Origin: Nyssa sinensis
Taxonomy: Eukaryota > Streptophyta > Magnoliopsida > Cornales > Nyssaceae
Length of the DNA: 64,000 bases
NCBI GenBank assembly: GCA_008638375.1
Contig: CM018048.1
Coordinates: 54,599,847 to 54,663,846 of the forward strand
Reading direction: 5' to 3'
Positions 23,501-35,300 of this stretch are shown here, one piece after another; the stretch's first letter is position 1; every line of letters starts with the position of its first letter. Below the pieces are notes generated by a model. That model had not been told where the DNA came from. It saw only the letters and a program-made list of their open reading frames with translations, and ran no database searches. The translations under genes were made by a program, and so were the position numbers.

Positions 23501-26500
23501 AAGTGTAATGTCAAATCTCTGCCTTTGAAGTATCTTGGCCTTCCTCTAGGTGCTAGCCCCAGGCTAAAGAAGACTTGGGCCCCTGTTATTGATAAATTCA
23601 AAGTGAAATTGGCCTCTTGGAAAAGAAGGTTCCTCTCTTTTGGGGGTAGAATAACTCTAATCAAATCAGTCCTTCAGAGTCTCCCCCTATATTTCCTATC
23701 TTTATTTAAAATGCCTGCATCGATTGCGAATTCGATTGATAAGATTCAATCAAGATTCTTATGGGGTGGTAGCGACTTAAAAAGAAAAGTTCACTTAATC
23801 AAGTGGGAAAAATGCACTTCTAGCAAGCAATCCGGCAGTTTGGGCCTTAAAAACCTGAAGTTTATGAATGAATGTCTTCTTCTCAAGTGGTGGTGGAGAT
23901 TCGGCATTGAAAAGAATTCTCTTTGGAAAAAAATCCTATCAGCCAAATACCATTACTTTGGTGGAGACTGGCTTCCAAAAATAGAGTCCCTGGCACAAAT
24001 TATCCAGACTTTGGCTGGACATCCTCCTTCTAAAAGAAAGAAACCCAGATCTTTTCGACTTCTTTGTGTCCAATGTGAGCATTGCGGTTGGCAACGGTCT
24101 TAATACATCCTTTTGGCATGACATATGGGCTGGGACCTCTTCTCTAAAAGCTTCATTCCCTAGGCTGTTTAATCTATCAAGATCAAATGAGGGCAATCTC
24201 GCTAGCTTTGTAGCTCTAAAAGGTGAGAATGGAGAATGGAACCTAATGCTTCGGCGATCCTTAAGGGCTTGGGAGGAAGAAGAGCTATCTAAAATCCAAT
24301 CTATCCTGCGTGAAGTTCCCTTAAATCTGAATGCTAATCAAGACACCTTGGTCTGGAAGATCAATTCCTCTGGTCTCTTCTCAATTAAATCCTTATACTT
24401 ATGCTTTGATTGCTCTAAATCCCCTAGCTCGCAGATTCCAAATATCATTTGGTATAATGCAGCCCCTCCAAAAGTCCAATTCTTCGGCTGGTTGGCCTGG
24501 AACAACCGTACCAAAACTGCTGATTATCTTCTCAAGTTAGGTATCCTCACCTCCATTGATGAATGTCTATGCCCCTTCTGCGGGCTGAAAGTAGAAACCA
24601 CAGATCACCTTCTGTTATTTTGTCTTGAAGTTTGGAAAATCTGGTCAGATTGCATCAGCTGGTGGGATCTTCAATAGGTATCGCCTATCTCTATCAAAGC
24701 AACCCTTGATTGGTGGCAAAGTTTTAACTTCACGAAGGAATACAAACTGATCTGGGAGACAATCCCCTTCACTATCATGTGGTCTATCTAGAAGCTAAGG
24801 AATGAATGTATCTTCAATAAGGTTAAACCACATTGGATCCTTGTTCGAGATCTGATTAAATCCAGACTTGCCTTCTGGATAAAATCGAAAAAAGGGGGCT
24901 CTTCATACTCCATCAACGACTTGATCTTCAACCTTCAGAATATAATTAGTAGCCGCGGTCTCATCCTCTAGATGAAGTTCAGCCTGGTTCAGAGCAGGTC
25001 CTTGTATTTTCCTGGCTGCATTCGCAGAGGAGTTTTCTTTCAATTTGGATTTCAGGATCTGCTTGGGGTGCTGCTCTAAGTCATTTTTTAAGTGCTGAAG
25101 TTCTTGTTTGTGGCCCCAAGAAGATGTGTCAGGAGGTTGCTTCCATCTATCCATTTGATTTAGCAGATTTCTGCTTTTTGAATCCTTCAGTTCCAGCAGG
25201 TGTCTTCCCATTTCGTTTCCCAAGCTTCTGTTTTTTTTTAGGTGAAGTTTTGTGTCCTCCTTCTCTGTTTTGTGCTTTTTTTCTTCTTTTGTTTTTTCTT
25301 AGTTTCCTTCCTTTTTGTTGCTGTTGGTGCCTTATCATCTGCTCTATTAAGGTTGGGTGGTTAGGTGCTCTATGTTCTTGTAATGCTCCCATAGGAGTTT
25401 TCTCCTTTTTTTTGTTTTTTCTTCTTTTGCCGAAAAAAAAAAAATAGCCTTCTTTGTTGTTCAAAAAAAAAAAAATGTAAAAAGACAAAAAAGAAAGAAG
25501 AAATATAGAGGAAAAAAATACTTGCAGTCTTAGGATCTGGGTTTTGTGTATGCAATTTGGGTTGCCAATAAGATCATTGTTTGGATGGTTTGATTGGTCG
25601 TTGCTTGAGTTTTGTGGGTTGATGTCTATGGTTCTGAAGTTGGTTGAGTTCATGTGGAGGCTCTGAGGTTCCTTTCAAGGCAGTGGTGTCTTTGTTATTC
25701 AAAAAAAAAAAAAAAAAAATCCCGCAGTCTTAGGTTCTGGGTTTTGTGTGTGTAGTTTGGGTTGCCAATAAGATCATTGATTGGTTGGTTTGCTTGGTCG
25801 TTGCTTGAGTTTGTGGGTTTTGTAGATCTTCCTGTAGCAAGTTTCTCGCAGATTAATTAGGTGGTTGGAAAATATCTTTCGGAAGTGGTCAATGAATGTG
25901 CAAATTCCATCAAGTAGTCTGATTTAGGCCTTATTCCATTTGTTTTGAGTTTATTTTTCCCAATAGAGCTGTGTCCGTTTTACATACTATGGTCTCTGTT
26001 GCGGGCTTTGGCTCATCTTCTCTGCACTCTGGAAAAGTTCGATTGTGTGAGAAATTTTCTGCTGTCAAGTGTTATTTGAGTGCACATTTTGCAGCAGCTG
26101 GATGTATAGTATAGTGGTAATGCAGGTTATATTTGGGCCATGGCTATTTGTGTATTTGATGTTGTGGCTGTTGGGATCTTTTCAATGGCTCAATGGCTCT
26201 TGTGGTCTGCGGTATCTGTTTTCTTTGTGGGGCTCTGGTTTTGTGGAAAAATTCTTTGGGTTTCTTCTTGTGATTAGTTGATCTCTGGTTTGGTCTCTTC
26301 ATCATCGTGGTCCGAAGAGGTGTTTCTGAGGTGATGCTTGTGGAGTGAGGAGGCCTCCGTGACAACCAGGCAGAACTGCTGTATCTCTATGGATTTGTCA
26401 TTGATGATAGCCTAGATGATTATCTCATGGTAATTATTTATATGGAAGATCAAGCATGTCAACTTCTCATATATCTTCTCTTGTTTGGGGTATCTTCTTG

Positions 26501-29500
26501 TGTTCTGCTATGACCAGTGAGAGTGCAGTTTGCTTGGTTCTGCAATGCTTCAGATCATCATGTTGTTAATCTGGGTGCTCGGTTCTACAATGCTTGGTTC
26601 TGCAATCCATCACAACAGCCTCTTGAACTAGAAGCCTTCTCTATGCAGCTCTCAAGCCTTCAAATTCTGCTGGTTAATGCCCCTCCATCCAACTTCTGCT
26701 ATGACCAGGGAGAGTGCAGTTTGCCTGCCTGGTTTGGGTTATAGCTGCAGTGGAATCGCATCTCTTGAAGCTGGTGTGTGTTAGCTGTCGATTGCCAGTA
26801 TTACTGGCTTGGTTTTCATGGTTTGGTTTTTACCTGCTCTGCTTTGTCCCTCTCTGAAGGCTTTGCTTTTGGATCTCCTGAGCAGCTCAACATTTCAAGT
26901 TAGCCATTAGGTGCCTTGGCATTGTTCAGTCAAATGAGTACTGCTTAATGGGCGCGTAGGGTTCAGCTTCCATCAGAAACAACAAACTGCCAGCTTTATG
27001 GGACCCTCACCAACGCTACAGGGGTCCCTTGAGAAGCCAATCCCAACCTCAGCCTCAAGAATCCTCTGTTGCCTTGCGCCTCTGTTGTTATTCTATATAC
27101 ACACTAGCAACTAGGGAGTTATTCCAATCTTCTGGAGTTGTGGGTGAGCTTGTTGAAGAAAAGAGTTATTCCAATCTTCTGGAGTGCTACTTCTTTTGAT
27201 TGTGGTGTTTTCTGCGGTCATGTTCTGCTTTCATACAAGAAGTGTTCTAGGTGTTTCTTCTCTTTTTACGCTTAGTTGGTATCTTACCAACTGTGATATG
27301 TAAGGGAGTTGAGGTTTTTTGTCTCTCTTTGGATGTGTTTCTGTAAGTTTTCAGAGGGGTGCTTGCTTTTGGTGGTTCCCTGTTGTATCCTTTTTTATTT
27401 ATTAAAAAAAAATTCTTTTGCCGATCAAAAAAAAAAAGTGTGGAGCTAGAATTTATTTTTTGGGTTGGGGGGAAGCCAGAAATTTTTTTTGAGAAAATTT
27501 TAGGAATTTTTTTTTTTCAAGTTGGAATTGGGAATTTTAGGAAAAAAAATGTATTCTCAACATTTGAGAGGGATTTACATTTAAATATATATTTTTTTAC
27601 AAAAGTTGGAAAGAAAGTCTGTTTTCTCAACATTAGAGCAAAAAATTTACATGGGAATTTTTTTTTTGTGTGCAAAATTTGGGGGTTCCGCGTACCAACG
27701 ATTGTTCACATTTTTTGTCAAGTGCTAAGCATTTCTTCACAATGAAATGGGTAATACTGTTAAGAAATCTTTTTTCAAATGCCCAGAAGCCTTCTATCCA
27801 TTAAATGTTTTAAGAATTGTATTTTTATTTATTACAATTTGAATAAGACACTTGTTTATAAATCCAAACCAGGTTATAATAATAATACACTATCAAATGT
27901 CAGTGACAATCTTAAATTGAAATGCACTTTTTTCTAAGGTGTTTTATTGTATATTGTGCTAATTGTAATTACTCATATTGCAGCGGAAACAAACTACAAA
28001 TTGATTGTTGATTATGGCAAAACCTATCTTCTCCGCATTATAAATGCAGCTGTGAACTCAGAACTCTTCTTTGCGATTGCTAATCACAATGTCACAGTCG
28101 TAGGAATGGATGGGAAGTATCTGAAGCCCCTTTCTACCTCCTTCTTGGCGATATCGCCAGGACAAACCATGAACGTTCTATTTACAGCAGATCAGCCTCT
28201 GGGTCACTACTACATGGCCGTCAGACAATATGTCACAGTTGGTTTCCCCGATGTGTACAACATTACAACTTCAATTATAGAGTATACAGGCAACTATACT
28301 CCCCCAGCTTCGCCTGTCTTTCCTGATAACCTTCCTTCATATTACGACATTGTGCCTGCAAATGATTTCTTGTCCCGCCTTAGGAGCTTAGCAAGCAAAG
28401 AGCACCCAGTAAATGTTCCACTAAACATAACCACACATATGTTTATAGAAACTTCTCAGAAAGAGATTGCTTGTCCAAATGCTTCATGTCAGTCCATGGA
28501 TGGAAATAGGATAAGTTCAGCATTGAACAACTTCACTTTTCAGAACCCCTATATGGATATACTGCTTGCCTATTACAGGTATATATACCATTCTCTCTCT
28601 CACACTCTTTTTCTTTTCACGCGAATCCAACTGTGTGTTTTACCATAAATTTCGACATCAGCCATATTCATAGACTTGATTTATAAACCCAACAAATGAT
28701 ATCCTCCCATGTGATACGTTGTTACTTTTTTGTCTCCTAAAATGCAAAAACTTCTTGTATATTGCGACAATCTGACCTTCACGAATGATAGTAGCATTGC
28801 TCTGCAGTCACTACTAATGGTTATTTAGCATTTCTTCTTTACTCCATCACTATTGATTGACCATTCTGATGACTATTTTGCAGGAATATTAGTGGGATTT
28901 ACAGTGCAGACTTTCCTAATAAGCCGCGGGTTTTCTTTAACTTCACGGGGTACAATTTAACTACAGCAAATTATACAACACCAGCCATTGCCACCAAGGT
29001 GAAGATGCTAGATTATAATGAGACGGTGGAGATAGTTTTCCAAGGGACCAACACGTTAGACGGCTCAGTGAATCACCCAATGCATTTGCATGGCTATAGC
29101 TTTTATGTAATTGGATCAGGACTTGGGAATTTCAACAATGAAACCGACCCACAATCATATAATTTGGTTGATCCTCCTGAATTGAATACTATTCGAGTTC
29201 CTAAAAGGGGTTGGGTTACAGTCAGATTCCAAGCAAGTAATCCAGGTATTATTTTCTTCCTAAAAAAATGCTTATATATATATATATATATATATATATT
29301 ACTGATACTCAGATGGGTGATTTTTATTTGTATCAGGGGTGTGGTTATGGCACTGTCATTTGACAAAACATCTTACTTGGGGTATGAAAACAGCTTTTAT
29401 AGTGAAAGGTGGTGGCACTCCAGAGACAAGCATTCTTGATCCCCCTCCTTACATGCCTAGATGCGAAAAATCATTTGTTAATTATATCCAAGAGTTCGAT

Positions 29501-29542
29501 GATCATTCTGGTGAAAATAAAAACAAATTAAGTGGAGTTTGA
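20027..29542 (+). CDS. Laccase, complete seven-exon gene
   Basis: Exons: 20027-20146, 20321-20472, 20947-21191, 22655-22780, 27984-28578, 28884-29245, 29337-29542. All introns are GT-AG and phases agree throughout, giving 1806 nt and 601 residues. The sizes 152 and 245 for exons 2-3 are typical of plant laccases. Residues 1 to about 33 form a signal peptide (hydrophobic [12 protein letters not shown], cut near TARG-ED), so the enzyme enters the secretory route to the wall. Copper regions: HWHG (90-93), HAH (135-137), HPMHLHG (477-483) and [12 protein letters not shown] (539-550). The T1 ligands are H477, C540 and H545, with Met550 in the axial position. About ten N-glycosylation sequons are present. 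A 25-residue tail follows Cys576. Expected role: oxidation of monolignols or other phenolics; substrate unknown. ATG chosen because it is the first in frame after the TATA box and opens a signal peptide. Intron 4 hosts a LINE. Confidence 0.93.
20474..20524. repeat. Microsatellite (TC)n(AC)n in laccase intron 2
   Basis: Starts two bases after the exon 2 donor: about 12 TC units, then about 12 AC units. Confidence 0.9.
21194..21222. repeat. (TG)n at the donor of laccase intron 3
   Basis: TATG then about 12 TG units starting directly at the donor site GGTATGTGTG. Confidence 0.85.
21535..22160. repeat. Diverged tandem repeats of about 110 bp in laccase intron 3
   Basis: About five or six units share AAGGTTAGACTCTTCT/AAGTGGTTAGATGGGTTTAT, then TTTTGTATTCTCAC, a TGTGTGTTCTATC-like word and AAAGAAAGAAAC. 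They lie near 21535, 21660, 21735, 21895, 21985 and 22065. No coding capacity. Confidence 0.6.
22962..24905 (+). pseudogene. LINE ORF2 remnant: reverse transcriptase and C-terminal zinc region
   Basis: Three consecutive frames. 22962-23345 carries RT motifs ([28 protein letters not shown]). After a frameshift near 23290, the next frame has the catalytic ADDT motif (about 23333) and, to 24103, the thumb-like part ([22 protein letters not shown]). Another shift leads to 24066-24677 with a CPFC...H zinc-binding segment and [11 protein letters not shown]. In-frame TAG codons follow at 24675 and 24789. The N-terminal endonuclease and the first RT motifs are absent. Not functional, but fairly well preserved. 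Confidence 0.85.
25426..27435 (+). other. Extra 3' segment of the LINE insertion with internal poly-A tracts
   Basis: The usual L1 end TTTGTTGTTC-poly(A) occurs already at 25453-25477, again as TTTGTTATTC-poly(A) at 25689-25719, and the insertion finally ends after TTCTTTTGCCGATC-poly(A) at 27435. The sequence after the first and after the second tract starts alike (about 100 bp: CAGTCTTAGG...GGGTTGCCAATAAG at 25526 and 25727). The remaining 1.6 kb has no recognisable protein; it contains short direct repeats (GAGAGTGCAGTTTGC at 26518 and 26709; AGTTATTCCAATCTTCTGGA twice near 27117 and 27164). Confidence 0.6.
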
Positions 29543-29989
29543 TTATAGCAAGATGTTGTAGTTATTTTTTAAACACAAATCGTTTTAAGGATTTGTGAAT
29601 GGCACAACATTATTTACTTTCTAGTAGTAAAGGAATAAGAAGTACGGCTGAGAGAAACAGTACTCCATTTGTATTATTGTCATTGTCGTTGGTACGTATT
29701 TGCATAAAAACTTTTATTATGGTGATATAATATATATAAATATATATAATGGTTATATAATATAGATACTGTTTTTATAATAAAGAATGTGGGTATTGGC
29801 AGCACAATCTCATAGGCTCCTAAATATCCGAATGAATATAATTTCGAATATCTTCTATTTTATGAGTGGTAGTCTTGAATTTTACCTACATTGTTTTCTC
29901 ATAACATGATTTTTGTAGAAATCTAGTTTATAGGACTTGACCCTTTTCAGCAAATTTTTCTGTGCAGTTTCATCATACCACCTAATTGT
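29543..29989. other. 3' flank of laccase 2
   Basis: AT-rich; presumably 3' UTR, then spacer. An AATAAAG word lies near 29779. No gene seen. Confidence 0.45.
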
Positions 29990-31264
29990 ATATGTCACAA
30001 GAGTGTATCATCATTCTCACTTTCAGATGATGTAGTTGTTGTAACTCCACCCACAATTGTGTTACCTAACAATTTGTAAATATTACTAATAATTTTTTGA
30101 CCATTCATGAATACCATAACACCCTTAGTTACCTTCATTACTTTACCATCAAACTTATAGTTATAACCATTTGAGTCTAAGGCACCCAATTAAATTAAGT
30201 TTTTCTTTATATTTGGTACATACCTAACATCTCCTAATGTTCTTACCACATCACAAACATTTTAATCTTGATTGTTCATATGCCAATAACTTCACAAGAT
30301 GCATCATTGCCTATATGAATAGAACTAGATTTTACTAACTTATGAGTGTCAAACCAACCCCTATTAAAAAACATATGATAAGAGCATAGAGAATCCAGAA
30401 TCCATGAATCTGTGAATTAGGCAGAACCTGATGAGATTGAAAACAAATCACCATCCCCACCATCTGAATCTATTTCTGTTATATTAGCAGAATTTGAGGG
30501 TCCTTCATTCTGCTTTCCCTTATTCTTTTCCTATTTTTTCCTTTCTTCCTTTGTGGACTAGTCTCGTTTCATATGCCTAATTTCTTAGCATTTATAGCAC
30601 TAGACATTCTTATTCTTTGACTTTGATCGACTATTTGTGTTAGCCAACCCGTCCATTTTCATTCTCCTTCCACAATCACGATTAACCTTCACTACAAGCC
30701 CTTGATAAAAAAACTCAGTTGTATTCTGCTTTCTTTGATTATATGCCAACAGGGCTACCATAACTTCCTTTGTTTCTAAAGTTTCTTTCCCTCAAAAGAG
30801 AGTTGTAACCAGATGATCATAGGAAGCCGTAAGCGAGGTTAGGAGCATTATTGCCTTGTCTTCGTCCTTGAACTTCATATCAATTCTGAGTAGATCGTTG
30901 AAAATTTGGTTTAATGTATTAATGTGTGGAGTCAAATTTGCGTTGTCAATCATCTTAAACCCATACAATTTCTACTTAAGATAAAGCTTATTCATAAGCG
31001 ACTTGGACATGTATCGGCTCTCCAATTTTGTCTAGATCCCCGTAGAAGACTCTTCATTCATGACATGGTACATAACCTCATCTACCAGACAAAGTCGAAT
31101 TAATGATACTTACTGCTCTCATCTCGAGTTCTCCTCATTTGTCATCTGTCATCTTTTTTAGCTTTTTCGTTTTCCCATACAACGCCTTCACCAAACTTTA
31201 TTGTACCAATAGATTCTTCACCCTTGACAACAGAAGCATCTACCGCTATTGATTCGACCAATAA
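29990..31264 (-). pseudogene. Ty1/copia gag to pre-integrase fragment
   Basis: Minus-strand frames, much broken, follow copia order from right to left: a gag start behind the primer site (VVWENEKAKKDDRQM), gag core (FKDEDKAIMLLTSLTASYDHL), a zinc-knuckle remnant, the protease region (ILDSLCSYHMF, decayed from a DS-C-H motif) and the GAG-pre-integrase domain (YNYKFDGKVMKVTKG, ISNIYKLLGNTI). The sequence stops near 29990; integrase core, RT and RNase H are absent, so this is the 5' third of an element. Confidence 0.75.
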
Positions 31265-31275
31265 CTCTGATACCA
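31265..31275 (-). other. Primer-binding site of the copia fragment
   Basis: On the minus strand TGGTATCAGAG, complementary to the 3' end of plant initiator tRNA-Met. It lies three bases inside the LTR end. Confidence 0.8.
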
Positions 31276-31277
31276 AT

Positions 31278-31538
31278 TGTTGAGAAATTAATTATCAATA
31301 CAACAAGAGTTAGATAAAAAAAAAAAAAACCGACATAAAGAGTTTATGTAATTTGGCAATGTGCCTATGTTCACAAGTGCAGCTTTCTTTTTCACTATGT
31401 AGAAAATAGGGTTACAACATATTTATACTATAACACAGTTAAATCCCTACCCTAATAGGATACAGTAAAAATTTTCAATATACCCTTACCGTATACCTCG
31501 TTTCACTTGTTATAAGAATATAAGTCATATCTTTAACA
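31278..31538 (-). mobile_element. 5' LTR of the copia fragment
   Basis: 261 bp, minus-strand TGTTAAAG...CTCAACA. It ends in CA directly before the primer site and begins with TG at 31538. No matching 3' LTR in the window. Confidence 0.7.
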
Positions 31539-31554
31539 TCCTCCCATTCCCAAC

Positions 31555-31920
31555 CTCCACCCCCATTGATCGATTCTTTAGCTGCGTGATTTTCCTAAAT
31601 GTCCAGCTACTATCTTCGAAAATTTTAATTTCATTGTCCATATGCATTTCTTTTTTATATAATGGTTATGTATACACCTTACCTATAGTGAATCTTTTAG
31701 AGAAAACATTAATGCCCATAAGTGTTTTAGCATCAAAGCTCTATTCCACTCAAAAAGATTTCGGACACCTAGACCACCTTCTGATTTAGGGAGACACACA
31801 TCTTTCCATTTTTCCTTAGACCCTTCTTGTTGTAAATTAAGTCTTTTCCATAAGAAATTTCTTAGAATTCTATCAATACCTTTGATGACTATTGATGTAG
31901 TGCGTAATGGATAAACCAAT
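31555..31920 (-). pseudogene. LINE ORF2 fragment, C-terminal to RT
   Basis: Minus strand: IDRILRNFLWKRLNL, LPKSEGGLGVRNLFEWNRAL, then WxxWIHNHYIKKKCIWTM. This is the region after the RT of plant L1 elements, continuing the protein of the LINE piece at 35690-38136. The two are separated by a foreign segment. Bordered on the left by the copia LTR. Confidence 0.75.
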
Positions 31921-32378
31921 CACGACCCTCTCTTGAACCTGTTGATATTCTCACAGAAAGATGCTAGGACCAAAAGGCATCCAAGACTCGTTGATTCTCA
32001 CGAATACCAAGAATTAGGCATGAGAAAATAATTCTCAAGAGAGTTTTATTATCATCAAAAAGCTACTACCATCATTACATATCATCATATTTATAAGATT
32101 AAAACCCTAATGGCCAAAAAGGCATAAAATAAAAAGAAAATATGTGAATTCGACCAAAAATATGACAAAATCCAAAACCTTCTAAAAATTGAAATATACA
32201 AAAAATAAGATGCTTGTGAAAACGGAAAGAAGACCCGAGCTTAGTTGACTCATATTCGGCTAAAATCAAAAGTTACTAAAAATGATAAAAATTGCTAAAA
32301 ACTAATGTTTAACTCTTGTGCACAAAGTTATAGTTGTTTAAAGGTAGAAGGTCAATTCTTGCTATTTTGCTCTACGGC
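31921..32378. other. Unassigned segment between LINE fragment and solo LTR
   Basis: AT-rich. With 35645-35690 on the other side of the LTR it forms one insertion that splits the LINE. TGTTGATATTCTCAC at 31939 could be a TE start, but no matching end is found. No coding sequence seen. Confidence 0.35.
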
Positions 32379-35300
32379 TGTAATACCCCGACCCAAAATG
32401 TTACGGAGCAAGCCAAGTAAACTCGAACTGTTAGAACTTTTTGTTATAACATTTAATAATTGGACAATTGTGAAATTTTAAATAGACTTGAAGGTACGGA
32501 TAATGCCCAAGCGATGTCGAGGAAGCCATGAACAAATACCGAAATCAAAAATGAAATTTTAAATAAGGAAAATAAAATAAATGAAAAAAAAAGAGAAAAT
32601 ATAAAAATAAAATAAAAGTTAAATGAAAAAAATGAGAATTTGAAAGAAATAAAATAAGAATGTGAAGGAAAGAAAAATAGGACTTTATTATAATATATAT
32701 AGGTGTATATCAAGAAATAAATATATGTGAGGGGTGTAGATATATCAGTTACCATGTGTAACTGCACATTCAAAAGAAACGGATGGGGGGTTTAAGGCCT
32801 CAGCACATGAACGGCCAAAGAGGGAGAGAGAAGAGAGAAAGAGAGAAGGAAAGAAATAAAGAAGAAAGGAGCAGTGTTAAGCATGCCATTGCATGCGTTG
32901 GAAATAAAAGAAAAAAAAAAAAACAGAGCAACACATCCACGGTTTTTGAGATGCATCGCCATTAAAGCATTATGCGAGTGCTGCGTCTTTGCCTACCGAC
33001 CGTCAACGAGTCGGATGTTGTTGGATTCAATCATGCGGTGAGGGATATCGAAGATTTTGCTTATTCAGAAAAGAGAGTCAAGGGTGATTGATTTACTGCA
33101 ATTGAAATTTTTGGATCGGGGCTAATACGTGGGGGAAATCAGAGGTCGAAAAATAATGGAGGAGGAGACGCTGCGCGCGAGTTGGAGACAAGGTAAGCGG
33201 GGTTGATTTGATTCTGTTTCATTTAAAATTAAGCATGGAAATTGGTTGTATTCAAATTGAGTCAAGGAAAACAAAGCAAAAAAAAAAACGAACAGAACTG
33301 AACGTGGGGAAAAGTGAAAAATAAAGGAGAAAAATAGATCGGGTGGGGTGATTTTGTTGCGATCAATTGGTTTAGATCATGTGTAATTGATTCTCTTGGG
33401 TGTAGGTAAATTTTAGAATCAAATCGGGATTGAAATCGTAGGAGAAAACGGGGAAAAACGGAAGGGAAAGGGGCTGCCGGAAAACCGCACAGCCCCTGGT
33501 GCGCTACTGTTCCGGTTAATTTGGGAGTGCTCCAGTACTCCGATTTGAAATCCGACAGTAGATTTGAGTTGTCCATGATTTGTAGGTGTGAACCCCACTG
33601 AAAAACGTGAGAAAATCCGTCGTCGGCCAGTCACTGTTGACGGAGAAGACAACCAACACGCTGAAGTGTTGCTGCGCGGCTGCTGTTTTTCGATTTTATT
33701 TTGGCCAAACCGGGTCGGGTCTGACCCGACCCACCCATTTAGATGACTGCCCAACACTTGTACTTCATGGGTAAATTTTTAAATTCGAGTTTAGATAGTG
33801 TTTAGTTAGAAAGAAGAGCTATCCAATGGTTGGCTTAAACTTGAACAGGAAATGAAAAAAAAATGAAAAATGTATTAACAGAAAATGAAAAAAATGGTAT
33901 GAGAAGCGAATTGAACCTGTGACCAAAGGGGAAAGGGTGAGAAGCTTAGCCACTGTGCCACCAAGGCACATGTGGTTTGTTTGGGCTCAAATACTAATAT
34001 GTATTAGCTAGATTAATTAATGTAAATAAATGGTTTAAATGAATAAATTTCAAATTTAATTTCGACGTGTAAATTAGTAGAATGAATAATGAAAACTTAC
34101 ATTTTGGACCCACTGAATTTAATGGTGAGGTCCATTTTACGAGACGGAGTCCCGAAAAAAAAATAAAATATCCGTAGAATGTCAAAATGACCAAAATACC
34201 CCTACGTCGAAGGTGAGTCAAACGGACTCCGATTTAGTTAAGTAAATAGTGAATTTTTATTAATTCAAATCTACTGGACTCAACGGTGGAGTCCAAATTA
34301 TGAAAACAGGACCCAAAAAGTAGAGACACGTAAATGACCATGTTGCCCTTGGGTAAATTAAGTTTAAAATGGAAATCGTAAAACATAAATTAGTAAGGGA
34401 GGTATTTAGAGTAATGAGGCATAAATTCGGTAAATGATATGAAAGCTGAAATGTGTTTATTGATTTATAGGCAAGTCAAAAGGAAAGGAGAAAGTCACGG
34501 GATATTAAGACGTTGATGAGGTAAGTGGATTCCTATCTTTGATACGTGGTTTCCAAGCCACGATCTTTCCATTACTGCCAATCTTGTACTCATATATGTA
34601 TTCACTATCATTGTTTTCTACCATGGATATTGTTCTACCTGGTGGATGTCTATTGGTTGATGTTGCATGACTGATTCATTTCATTGATGTCTATTTACTG
34701 TATGTTATGTTATGATGTTCCATGTTTTGTACATTCATATGGAATACTATAGAATCTTAATTTATGTTAAGTGCTGGGTTTTGTGCTCAGTCACATTACC
34801 TATCTGATGCTATCTGATTGAATGGGACCTACGGGTCAATTTATGGGACCTACGGGTCAAAAATGACATGTGGCAATTATGGCATTTTTACGCATTAAGG
34901 AAAATGGGCATTTTATATGCATTTATGTTAATGGAGGTATGCCGGGCCCCAAAAGACCGAGGGTCTGCCAAACCCTGAACAGAGTAAAGGCATCATCCAG
35001 GTTAATTGATATTGTTCTATGTTGATTGGTTTGATTCATTGGACTTGACTGTGACCGTTTCATTGTGGCAGTATTTATGTTGATTGTGTTCATCGAGCCT
35101 ATTCTATATTCATGCTACACTGTTACTCTTGACGGTTATTGTACGTTGTCATTCATTGGTTACTCTTGACTGTTATTGTACCTTGTCGCTCATTGGCCAT
35201 TGTGGCATTTTACAGTTGACTAGAATCGTTATCATGACTAGCTATCATGTTACTTTGACTTGTATTCATTTATGTCATCCCCACCCGTATTGGGGATAGG

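Larger units (their letters stand above)
22962..27435 (+). mobile_element. 5'-truncated L1-type LINE inside laccase intron 4
   Basis: Flanked by a perfect 16-bp target duplication AAGTGTGGAGCTAGAA (22946-22961 and 27436-27451). Ends in a poly-A tract (27426-27437) next to the right duplication, as target-primed reverse transcription produces. Same strand as the laccase. It begins inside the reverse transcriptase, so the 5' part including the endonuclease is missing. The insertion lies about 180 bp after the exon 4 donor and 550 bp before the exon 5 acceptor, so splice sites are untouched. The host site itself (GTGTGGAGCTAGAATTT) resembles the end of a common plant repeat. Confidence 0.9.

Noticed and set aside
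25147..25653. 168-codon minus-strand frame
   Set aside because: Low-complexity Lys/Phe/Asn-rich translation of T-rich and A-rich tracts in the LINE tail; no domain, opposite strand to the element.
33419..33757. 112-codon and overlapping 104-codon minus-strand frames
   Set aside because: They lie inside the Tekay-type solo LTR, antisense, with no recognisable domain; LTRs of this type are GC-richer here and produce chance frames.
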